Origin: Thiobacillaceae bacterium
GTDB lineage: Bacteria > Pseudomonadota > Gammaproteobacteria > Burkholderiales > Thiobacillaceae
Length of the DNA: 11,968 bases
Direction: 5' to 3'
Assembly: GCA_012274165.1 (NCBI GenBank)
Contig: JAAPAA010000407.1
Location: 1-11,968, forward strand
In this document: piece by piece, positions 6,339 to 11,968 of the stretch
Layout of the letters: each line of letters begins with the position of its first letter
Numbering within the stretch: position 1 is the first letter of the stretch
Notes under the pieces: model-generated
The model's database searches: none
The model's input: the letters and a program-made list of their open reading frames with translations, nothing else
What the model was told of the DNA's origin: nothing
Program-made: the position numbers and the translations under genes

Positions 6339-7475
6339 ATGCCTGACGTGCTGATCGTCGGCGCGGGGCCGGTCGGCGCGGTGTGTGCACTGGCGCTGCA
6401 GCAGCAGAGCATCGCTGCCCGTGTGCTGGAGGCGCAGCCTGAAGACGCGCGTGCCGACAGCCGCACGCTGGCGCTGTCGCATGGCTCGCAGCTGATCCTC
6501 GAACGCCTCGGCGTGTGGCGCCGGCTGCAAGGCGTGACGCCGATCACCCGCATCCACATCTCGCAGCGCGGCGCGCTCGGGGTGGCGCGCTTGTCGGCGG
6601 AGGAAGTCAATGTGCCGGCACTGGGCTACGTGCTGCCTTACGCCACGCTCACGGCGGCGCTGAAGCAGGCGCTGGCCGAGGCGGAGATTGCGGTCGAGTA
6701 CGGCATGGCCGTCACGCGTGTCGAATCGGACGTTACCCTGGCTACGCTGCACACCGACGACGGCCGCAGCCACGTAGCGCCACTGGTGGTGGTGGCCGAC
6801 GGCGGTCGCGGCGACGATGCGCCTGCACCCAAACTGAAACGCGACTACGAGCAGATGGCGGTGGTGTGCGAAGTGCAAACCGAGCTGCCGCACGCAAATC
6901 AGGCGTTTGAGCGCTTCACCCCGGAAGGCCCGGCGGCCTTGCTGCCGAAAGGAGATCGCTATGCGTTGGTGTGGACCGCCAGAAATGCAGACGCCGAACG
7001 CATTGCCGCGCTGGCTGACGCGGAGTTTCTGGCCGCGCTGTATCGCCACTTTGGCGGCCGCCAGGGACAATTTGTCGCAGCCAGCCCGCGCAAAACTTTC
7101 CCGCTGAAGCTCGCGTATGTCGGCAGCACAGCCGCCGATCGCGTGGTGCGCATCGGCAACGCCGCGCAGACCCTGCATCCGGTGTCGGGGCAGGGCTTCA
7201 ACATCGGCTTGCGTGATGCCTGGGAGCTGGCTGCTTTGTGCGGGGACACCCCGGCGAGCGAGATCGGCAGCGCAGCGATGTTGCGCACCTACGCGCGCGG
7301 TCGCCGTGTCGATGTGCTGGGCGGCGTCGGCTTCACCGATTTTCTGGTGCGGGTGTTCTCCAACGACATCGCGCCGGTTCGCCATGCTCGCGGACTCGGT
7401 TTGCTGGCGCTGGAAATGTGTCCACCGCTGAAAAACTTTGTCGCGCGGCGGATGATCTTCGGAGCGCGCGGATGA
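6339..7475 (+). CDS. ubiH: 2-octaprenyl-6-methoxyphenol hydroxylase UbiH
   Basis: UbiH is an FAD-dependent monooxygenase that hydroxylates C1 of the ubiquinone precursor ring. From ATG 6339 the product has 378 residues. It shows the FAD dinucleotide motif VLIVGAGPVG (4-13), a DSRTLALSHGS segment (40-50) matching the family's D-x-R region, an ADGGRGDD segment (153-160) and the FAD-ribityl motif GNAAQTLHPVSGQGFNIG (273-290). The GNAAQTLHP form, with Asn where most relatives have GDAAH, is the UbiH subtype as in E. coli, and the pepP-ubiH order supports it. The start is uncertain: GTG 6303 or 6306 would add 11-12 non-conserved residues and overlap pepP. GGA at 6297-6299 lies six bases before GTG 6306, whereas ATG 6339 has no clear ribosome site. 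The stop overlaps the next start as ATGA. Confidence 0.93.
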   Translation: MPDVLIVGAGPVGAVCALALQQQSIAARVLEAQPEDARADSRTLALSHGSQLILERLGVWRRLQGVTPITRIHISQRGALGVARLSAEEVNVPALGYVLPYATLTAALKQALAEAEIAVEYGMAVTRVESDVTLATLHTDDGRSHVAPLVVVADGGRGDDAPAPKLKRDYEQMAVVCEVQTELPHANQAFERFTPEGPAALLPKGDRYALVWTARNADAERIAALADAEFLAALYRHFGGRQGQFVAASPRKTFPLKLAYVGSTAADRVVRIGNAAQTLHPVSGQGFNIGLRDAWELAALCGDTPASEIGSAAMLRTYARGRRVDVLGGVGFTDFLVRVFSNDIAPVRHARGLGLLALEMCPPLKNFVARRMIFGARG

Positions 7476-8638
7476 GTGGCGAACGCTTTCAGGTGGTGAT
7501 CGTCGGCGCTGGGTTGGTGGGCGCGGCAGCGGCGCTGGCGCTCGGCCGGCAGGGGCTGCGCGTCGCACTGATCGAGCGCCAGCTACCGCATGCAATTGAT
7601 GAAACCTGGGACACCCGCATCTACGCCATCAGCCCCGCCAGCCAGCGTTTTCTCGAGCGCCTGGGTGCTTGGCAGCGCATGGATGCCCAGCGCATCCAGC
7701 CGGTGTTCCGCATGGATGTGATGGGCGACACCTCGGGCGCGATCCGGCTTGATGCCTATGAAGCGGGCGTGTCGCATCTGGCCGCCATCGTCGAGAGTGG
7801 ACACTTGCAACACGCGCTGTGGCAAGCCTTGCAGGCTGACGGCAATGTGGCCTTGTATTGTCCGGCGGCGATAGCTTCCATCGAACGGGGCGAGTCGCGT
7901 ACGCGGCTGACGCTGGCCGATGGCGTGCAATTGGAGACTGAATTGCTGGTCGGCGCCGATGGCGCGGCCTCGCGCATCCGCGAATGGGCGGGTCTGGGTT
8001 CGACTCTGACGCCCTACGGCCAGAGCGGCGTGGTGGCAAATTTCGAATGCGAGCGCCCGCATCGCGGCACCGCGTTCCAGTGGTTTTTCGACCGCGACAT
8101 CCTGGCCTGGCTGCCGCTCGGCGGAAAGAATGGGAACCAGATGTCGATGGTCTGGTCAACTCCCACGGCGCAGGCGGACGAACTGGTCGCGCTGGATGCC
8201 GACGAGCTGGCCGAGCGGGTGTGGGCGGCGGGTCACGACAGGCTGGGCGCTTTGCGCCTGCTCACCCCGGCTGCCGCGTTTCCGCTGAGGCTGAATCGGG
8301 TGGAATCCGTCGTCGCACCTGGCGTGGCCCTGATCGGCGATGCAGCGCACGGCGTGCATCCGCTGTCGGGGCAGGGCGTGAACCTCGGGTTTGGCGATGC
8401 CGAAGCGCTGGTTGACGTGTTGGCCCGCCACCGCAAAAGCCACTGCGGTCATTTGGCTGTGTTACAACGCTATGCGCGCGCGCGCGCCGAACCGGTGCAG
8501 CGGATGCAGGCGCTCACCCATGGCCTGCATCATCTGTTTGCCAGCGAACAGGCCGGCTGGTTGCGCAACACCGGTATGGCCTGGCTGAACCGGCTGCCGC
8601 CGCTGAAGGCAGCGCTGGTGCGCGAGGCGATGTCCTGA
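7472..8638 (+). CDS. ubiI: UbiH/UbiF/UbiI family FAD-dependent ubiquinone hydroxylase, probably UbiI
   Basis: This is a second flavin monooxygenase of the ubiquinone pathway, 388 residues. It has GAGLVG (12-17) for FAD, DTRIYAISPAS (47-57), GADGAASRIR (161-170) and GDAAHGVHPLSGQGVNLGF (289-307), here with the usual Asp that distinguishes it from its UbiH neighbour. UbiI hydroxylates ring C5 and UbiF C6. Motifs alone do not separate them. I favour UbiI because of the pepP-ubiH-ubiI order, but regioselectivity in this family varies between proteobacteria. The ATG overlaps the ubiH stop (ATGA), with GGAG (7461-7464) seven bases upstream, so the pair is probably translationally coupled. The reading frame is open further upstream inside ubiH, but no ribosome site supports that extension. 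Confidence 0.85.
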   Translation: MSGERFQVVIVGAGLVGAAAALALGRQGLRVALIERQLPHAIDETWDTRIYAISPASQRFLERLGAWQRMDAQRIQPVFRMDVMGDTSGAIRLDAYEAGVSHLAAIVESGHLQHALWQALQADGNVALYCPAAIASIERGESRTRLTLADGVQLETELLVGADGAASRIREWAGLGSTLTPYGQSGVVANFECERPHRGTAFQWFFDRDILAWLPLGGKNGNQMSMVWSTPTAQADELVALDADELAERVWAAGHDRLGALRLLTPAAAFPLRLNRVESVVAPGVALIGDAAHGVHPLSGQGVNLGFGDAEALVDVLARHRKSHCGHLAVLQRYARARAEPVQRMQALTHGLHHLFASEQAGWLRNTGMAWLNRLPPLKAALVREAMS

Positions 8639-8668
8639 ATTTTTCTGATTATTTTTACTGGAGTCACC

Positions 8669-9409
8669 ATGAAGTTTGCGTTTCGTTTTGCCGGCCTGGC
8701 ACTGGCCGCCTTGTTGTTCGCCCCTGCCTTGACGGGATACCCCACGGCCCAAGCCAATGAAGCGGTTATCCGCAAGGCATTGACCCAGCAGTTCCCCGGC
8801 GCGTCCATTATCTCGGTCAAGCCCACGCCCTATAGCGGCCTGTTCGAGGTTTATCTCGACGACCAGCTGGTCTACACCGACGCCAAGGCGCAATACATTT
8901 TTGACGGCAACGTGATCGATCTGAAAACCCGCACCAACCTGACGCAGGCGCGCCTGAACCAGTTGCAGGCGATCAAGTGGGACAGCCTGCCATTCGCCAA
9001 CGCCATCAAAACCGTGAAAGGCACTGGCGCGCGCAAGCTGGTGGTGTTCTCCGATGTCGATTGCCCGTATTGCCGCAAATTCGAGACCGAACTGGACAAG
9101 GTCGACAACATCACGGTCTATACCTTCCTCTATCCGATCGAAGGCCTGCATCCCAAGGCGGTGCAGATGTCCAAGCAGATCTGGTGCGCGCCCGACCGCA
9201 ACAAGGCGTGGAACGACTACATCACGAACAAGACTGTGCCGAACAATGACGGCAAGTGCAGCAACCCGGTTGACGCGACCATCGCCCTGGGCGCCAAGCT
9301 GAAAGTGTCCGGCACCCCCACCCTGTTCTTCACCAACGGACAGCGTGTGCCGGGCATGGTGCCTGCCGCCCAGCTGGAGAAACTGCTTGCTGACAGCGGC
9401 GCTAAATAG
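8669..9409 (+). CDS. dsbC: Thiol:disulfide interchange protein DsbC
   Basis: DsbC is the periplasmic disulfide isomerase that rearranges wrong disulfides and is kept reduced by DsbD. The 246-residue precursor has a signal peptide (lysine and arginine near the start, hydrophobic core about 8-21, likely cleavage after AQA at 29), an N-terminal dimerisation domain (about 30-95), a linker, and a thioredoxin domain with CPYC (132-135), a structural cysteine pair at 173 and 197 as in E. coli DsbC, and the cis-proline loop SGTPT (Pro217). ATG 8669 has GGAG (8660-8663) five bases upstream. It lies 30 bases after the ubiI-like gene and two before the methyltransferase gene. In E. coli, DsbC helps LptD reach its native disulfides, and lptD lies at the left of this window; that link here is inference. 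Confidence 0.96.
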   Translation: MKFAFRFAGLALAALLFAPALTGYPTAQANEAVIRKALTQQFPGASIISVKPTPYSGLFEVYLDDQLVYTDAKAQYIFDGNVIDLKTRTNLTQARLNQLQAIKWDSLPFANAIKTVKGTGARKLVVFSDVDCPYCRKFETELDKVDNITVYTFLYPIEGLHPKAVQMSKQIWCAPDRNKAWNDYITNKTVPNNDGKCSNPVDATIALGAKLKVSGTPTLFFTNGQRVPGMVPAAQLEKLLADSGAK

Positions 9410-9411
9410 GC

Positions 9412-10020
9412 ATGAGTTCGGATTTCTGGAACGCCCGCTATGCCACCGATGACTACATATTCGGCACCGCGCCGAATGTGTTTCTGGCGAGTCAGGCAGC
9501 GCTGATCCACCCCGGCATGCGGGCGCTGGCGGTGGCCGACGGCGAAGGCCGCAACGGCGTGTGGCTGGCCGCGCAGGGGGTGCGCGTGCATGCGGTCGAT
9601 TTTTCACCGGCGGCGCTGGACAAGGCCCGCAAGCTGGCGGACGAACGCGGCGTGACGCTGGAGGTCGAACAGGCCGACATCCTCAACTGGGATTGGCCCG
9701 CGGCGGAATACGACCTGGTCGCGGCGATCTTCATCCAGTTCGCCCCGCCGCCCGAACGCGAACGCATCATCGCCGGCATTCGCCGCTGCCTCAAACCCGG
9801 CGGCCTGTTGATTCTGCAGGGCTACACGCCGAAGCAGATCGAGTTCGCCACGGGCGGCCCGTCCAACCCGGCCAACCTCTATACCGCCGATTTATTGCGC
9901 GCCTGGTTCGGCGACTGGGACATCGTGCACCTGCATGAACATGAGTCGTTCATCAGCGAAGGTAGCCATCACCACGGCATGTCGGCGCTCATCGATCTGG
10001 TGGCAAGAAAGCCGCGTTAA
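9412..10020 (+). CDS. Class I SAM-dependent methyltransferase, substrate unknown
   Basis: The 202-residue product is a single-domain Rossmann methyltransferase. It opens with FWNARYATDDYIFGTAPNVFL (from residue 5). Motif I is ALAVADGEGRNG (38-49), the acidic end of strand 2 is VDFS (62-65), QADI (87-90) lies near the adenine site, DLVAAIF (101-107) is strand 4 and LKPGG (127-131) follows. The shape recalls TehB-like and other small methyltransferases, but nothing fixes the substrate, so no symbol is given. The C-terminal part carries HEHE and a GSHHHG stretch (184-189). The ATG is two bases after the dsbC stop, and only a weak TAGG is nearby, so coupling to dsbC is likely. Its TAA (10018-10020) overlaps by two bases the stop of the convergent membrane gene's restored frame. 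Confidence 0.9.
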   Translation: MSSDFWNARYATDDYIFGTAPNVFLASQAALIHPGMRALAVADGEGRNGVWLAAQGVRVHAVDFSPAALDKARKLADERGVTLEVEQADILNWDWPAAEYDLVAAIFIQFAPPPERERIIAGIRRCLKPGGLLILQGYTPKQIEFATGGPSNPANLYTADLLRAWFGDWDIVHLHEHESFISEGSHHHGMSALIDLVARKPR

Positions 10021-10579
10021 CGCAGGTTCAGCGCGCGCGCCAGACAATCAAAAAACAGGCAATACAGGGCAATCGGCAGCGGCAGCCCGAGCAGTGTGCC
10101 GGTCAGATAATCGCGAAATTTCACCCCCCCGTCAGCGCAAGCGTGTAATTGAGTGCGGGCAGGGTCTGGAACAGCATCCGCAGCAGCACGACGCTGCGGA
10201 TGGGATGCGCATCAAACTGCCGCAGCAGGCGGACAGCAAGCGGGCTTTCCAGCGTTCTCAGCGCATTGCCGCCGACCAGGCGAATAATGAAAAAAGTCGC
10301 GATACAGGAGATGCAGGCGGCGAGGTAGGTGGCCACTCCGCCAGCCGTTTTGCCCAGGGTGAACACCGCGGCGGCCAGAAACACCCAGCCCGGAATCCGG
10401 GCAATATTGCCCAGCGCAAACGCCAGCACAAAAATCAGCAGGCCACTGAACGGGTTGTCGCGTATCTGCTGTTGCAGGAAGTCGAGGTTGAGCTGCGCCC
10501 GGATGCCGGACCGTTCAAGCACGGCAAACACCAGCACAAGAAACAGCGCCACTCCGATCAGGCGTAAGTGTTTTTTCAT
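10017..10579 (-). pseudogene. TVP38/TMEM64 (DedA/VTT-type) membrane protein, frameshifted at a G-run
   Basis: As sequenced, the minus-strand ORF begins at 10579 and stops at 10121 after 152 residues. It has an N-terminal membrane helix (MKKHLRLIGVALFLVLVFAV), then a VTT-like region: GNIARIPGWVFLAAAVFTLG, ATYLAACISCIATFFIIRLVGG and VVLLRMLFQTLPALNYTLALTGG at the end. The last codons lie in a run of seven G (10124-10130, C on the plus strand) followed by TGA. With one more G the frame reads on as VKFRDYLTGTLLGLPLPIALY (split here only by position) and ends after about 35 more residues at TAA 10017-10019, giving roughly 187 residues. This continuation looks like the conserved end of such proteins. 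A real one-base deletion, a phase-variable run or a sequencing error would all give this picture. No ribosome site is obvious. Family members are integral inner-membrane proteins, some linked to lipid transport. Confidence 0.75.
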
Positions 10580-10713
10580 GCGCGCAGGGTAGAGGAAAAA
10601 TCAGCGCCCGATGGCTTCCAGCAGGCTTGATATTTCGTCGGCGAGCGTTTCCCGCAAAATGGACCTTGCAGGGTGCAGACGGCGGCGTTCATATCAAATC
10701 AAAACCATTTCCA
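10580..10713. other. Gap between the small ORF and the TVP38-like gene; no supported gene
   Basis: The 134 bases hold no gene I can support. Two minus-strand frames are open. One is a 38-codon ATG frame (10692-10576) whose TGA overlaps the next start as ATGA, but it has no ribosome site. The other is a 30-codon frame (10693-10601) ending RETLADEISSLLEAIGR, which reads like a protein tail but has no ATG or GTG start. The second could be the remnant of a broken gene. No terminator-like hairpin with a T-run is seen. Confidence 0.4.
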
Positions 10714-10893
10714 TCAACCTGTCCGCAGTGTTTCGTCGCCGTCCATCGCGGCGACGCCACCGATGCCGAGCCCGAGCATGCTCAAAACATGCAGCATCGC
10801 GTGGCGCACGGGATGGGCGGGAGCCGGGTAGACCAGCACGCGGCTGTCGTGACAGTATTCGTTGTCAGCGCCGAGCATGCTCATTGCGATCAT
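10714..10893 (-). CDS. Small unknown protein downstream of katG (59 residues)
   Basis: I do not recognise it. The minus-strand ORF begins MIAMSMLGADNEY and ends DETLRTG. The main support is the ribosome site: a perfect AAGGAG (plus-strand CTCCTT, 10900-10905) six bases before the ATG, the best in the window. The N-terminal half has one cysteine (Cys14) and several charged residues. Residues 34-49 (MLHVLSMLGLGIGGVA) form a short hydrophobic stretch that could sit at a membrane but is short for a full span. MSMLG and LSMLG, 33 residues apart, come from a 13-base direct repeat. It lies 74 bases after the katG stop, so it may share the katG transcript, although a GC-rich 7-bp hairpin (10919-10925 with 10937-10943) lies between them. 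A longer in-frame version starting inside katG lacks comparable support. Confidence 0.55.
   Translation of the reverse strand: MIAMSMLGADNEYCHDSRVLVYPAPAHPVRHAMLHVLSMLGLGIGGVAAMDGDETLRTG
10772..10883. repeat. Pair of 13-base direct repeats CCGAGCATGCTCA, 99 bases apart
   Basis: The same 13 bases occur at 10772-10784 and 10871-10883. Each contains the 10-base palindrome GAGCATGCTC. The offset of 99 bases is exactly 33 codons, so both copies are read in the same frame of the small ORF as (M/L)SMLG. This may be an internal protein repeat or a DNA-level signal; two copies cannot tell. Confidence 0.6.
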
Positions 10894-10899
10894 GATTTT

Positions 10900-10905
10900 C
10901 TCCTT
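10900..10905 (-). promoter_or_regulatory. Strong Shine-Dalgarno sequence (AAGGAG) of the small ORF
   Basis: Read on the minus strand this is AAGGAG, six bases before ATG at 10893-10891, matching the anti-Shine-Dalgarno over six bases at good spacing. It decides the start of the small ORF against the longer frame that opens inside katG. Confidence 0.65.
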
Positions 10906-10967
10906 GAAGGTTCGGGTGGGGCGGGACGATGCGTGCCCCGCCCGGTTTGCCCGACAAGCGCCTGCAA

Positions 10968-11968
10968 TCACGCGAGGTCGAAGCGGTCCAGATTCATCAC
11001 CTTGCTCCATGCCGCCACGAAGTCCTTGACGAATTTCTCCTGCGCGTCCGAACAGGCATAGGCTTCTGCCAGCGCCCGCAGTTGTGAATTCGAACCGAAA
11101 ACCAGATCGACGCGGGTGCCGCTCCACTTGCGTTCACCCGTTGAGCGATCGGTTCCTTCAAACACCTCTTCAGCGTCCGACACCGGCTTCCAGTTCGTGC
11201 TCATGTCGAGCAGGTTGACGAAAAAGTCATTGCTGAGCGCCCCCGGCTGCTGGGTGAATACCCCATGCCGGGTTTGTCCGGCATTCGTATCCAGCGCGCG
11301 CATGCCGCCCAGCAGCACCGTCATCTCGGGCGCGGAGAGCGTCAGCAGCAGCGCCTTGTCGAGCAGCAGTTCCTCGGCCGAGACGGTATATGTGGCCTTC
11401 TGGTAGTTGCGGAAGCCATCGGCGATCGGTTCGAGCACGGCGAAGGATTCCACGTCAGTCTGAACCTGCGAAGCGTCCATGCGGCCGGGCGCGAAGGGGA
11501 CCGTCACGTTCTGCCCGGCTTTGCGGGCGGCCTCTTCGATGCCGGCGCAGCCCGCCAGCACGATCAGGTCGGCCATCGAGACTTTCTTGACGCCGGACTG
11601 CTCGCCGTTGAACTCGCTCTGGATGCCTTCAAGCCTGGCCAGCACCTTGGCCAGTTGCGCCGGCTGGTTGGCTTCCCAGTCCTTCTGCGGCGCGAGGCGA
11701 ATACGTGCGCCGTTAGCGCCGCCGCGCTTGTCTGAGCCGCGGAACGTGGACGCCGAGGCCCAGGCGGTCGAGACCAGTTCCGGGACAGTCAGCCCGGACG
11801 CCAGCACCCTGGCCTTGAGCGCGGCGATGTCCTGGCCGTCGATCAAGGCATGATCGACGGCGGGGATGGGATCCTGCCAGATCAGTTCTTCCGCAGGCAC
11901 TTCGGGGCCGAGATAGCGCGAACGCGGACCCATGTCGCGATGGGTCAGCTTGAACCAGGCGCGGGCGA
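10968..11968 (-). CDS. katG: Catalase-peroxidase KatG, C-terminal part; start beyond the window
   Basis: KatG is a bifunctional haem catalase-peroxidase that destroys hydrogen peroxide. The minus frame is open from the right edge to TGA at 10970-10968, giving about 333 residues, around 45% of a usual 720-740-residue KatG. Recognisable parts are ARAWFKLTHRDMGPRSRYLGPEVP at the linker into the C-terminal domain, LIWQDPIPAV, the C-terminal peroxidase-like domain with RGGANGARIRLAPQKDW, MADLIVLAGCAGIE, VTVPFAPGRMDA, PEMTVLLGGMRAL and LLDMSTNWKP, and the terminal VMNLDRFDLA. The catalytic domain with the distal Arg-Trp-His and the Met-Tyr-Trp adduct lies outside the window, so activity cannot be judged. 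In this family the C-terminal domain lacks haem and supports the N-terminal active site. The small ORF lies 74 bases downstream on the same strand. Confidence 0.97.
   Translation of the reverse strand, partial: ARAWFKLTHRDMGPRSRYLGPEVPAEELIWQDPIPAVDHALIDGQDIAALKARVLASGLTVPELVSTAWASASTFRGSDKRGGANGARIRLAPQKDWEANQPAQLAKVLARLEGIQSEFNGEQSGVKKVSMADLIVLAGCAGIEEAARKAGQNVTVPFAPGRMDASQVQTDVESFAVLEPIADGFRNYQKATYTVSAEELLLDKALLLTLSAPEMTVLLGGMRALDTNAGQTRHGVFTQQPGALSNDFFVNLLDMSTNWKPVSDAEEVFEGTDRSTGERKWSGTRVDLVFGSNSQLRALAEAYACSDAQEKFVKDFVAAWSKVMNLDRFDLA

Noticed and set aside
4922..6610. 562-codon open frame antisense to pepP
   Set aside because: It mirrors a strongly supported aminopeptidase gene in GC-rich DNA, has low-complexity composition and no recognisable motif. 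The same applies to the 565-codon frame at 5898-7595.
7238..7471. 78-residue N-terminal extension of the UbiI-like protein, suggesting a fusion
   Set aside because: It overlaps ubiH out of frame, is arginine-rich and unlike any domain. ATG 7472 has GGAG at good spacing and starts directly at the FAD motif.
10919..10943. GC-rich hairpin after katG as an intrinsic terminator
   Set aside because: The 7-bp stem has an 11-base loop and no T-run on the minus strand, so terminator function is not supported.

Overview
The window looks like chromosomal DNA of a GC-rich betaproteobacterium (a Nitrosomonadales/Gallionellales/Thiobacillus-like lineage is a guess). The reasons are the Gram-negative envelope gene set, the lptD | amgK-murU arrangement shared with pseudomonads, the pepP-ubiH-ubiI order shared with enterobacteria, and high G+C in most genes (39 of 60 in a hand-counted block at 5701).

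Layout. Positions 1-2213 (minus) hold nearly all of lptD, the outer-membrane LPS translocon, with its last residues beyond the left edge. It is divergent from amgK (2290-3288, plus), the first kinase of a peptidoglycan-recycling bypass. Its usual partner murU (4252-5019) follows only after about 960 bases of accessory DNA: a composite palindromic element (3311-3526), a small hairpin (3599-3626) and an A+T-richer gene for an unnamed single-pass membrane protein (3650-4189). From murU on, six plus-strand genes run with overlaps or short gaps: murU, pepP (aminopeptidase P), ubiH and a ubiI-like gene (ubiquinone ring hydroxylases), dsbC (periplasmic disulfide isomerase) and a class I methyltransferase gene. 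The methyltransferase ends at 10020, with its stop overlapping the ancestral stop of a convergent minus-strand TVP38/DedA-like membrane gene. That gene is out of frame at a seven-C run (10124-10130). Further right on the minus strand are a 59-codon unknown ORF with a very good ribosome binding site, and the C-terminal ~45% of katG running off the right edge.

How the genes fit together. AmgK and MurU return MurNAc to UDP-MurNAc. LptD is a disulfide-bonded outer-membrane protein whose maturation depends in E. coli on DsbC, also encoded here. UbiH and UbiI act in ubiquinone synthesis. Most of the window is ordinary housekeeping DNA. The parts worth a second look are the amgK-murU insertion, a perfect 13-bp palindrome translated inside murU, the frameshifted membrane gene and the small ORF after katG. 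I see no tRNA, rRNA, CRISPR array or transposase, and no clear evidence of a complete new multi-gene system.
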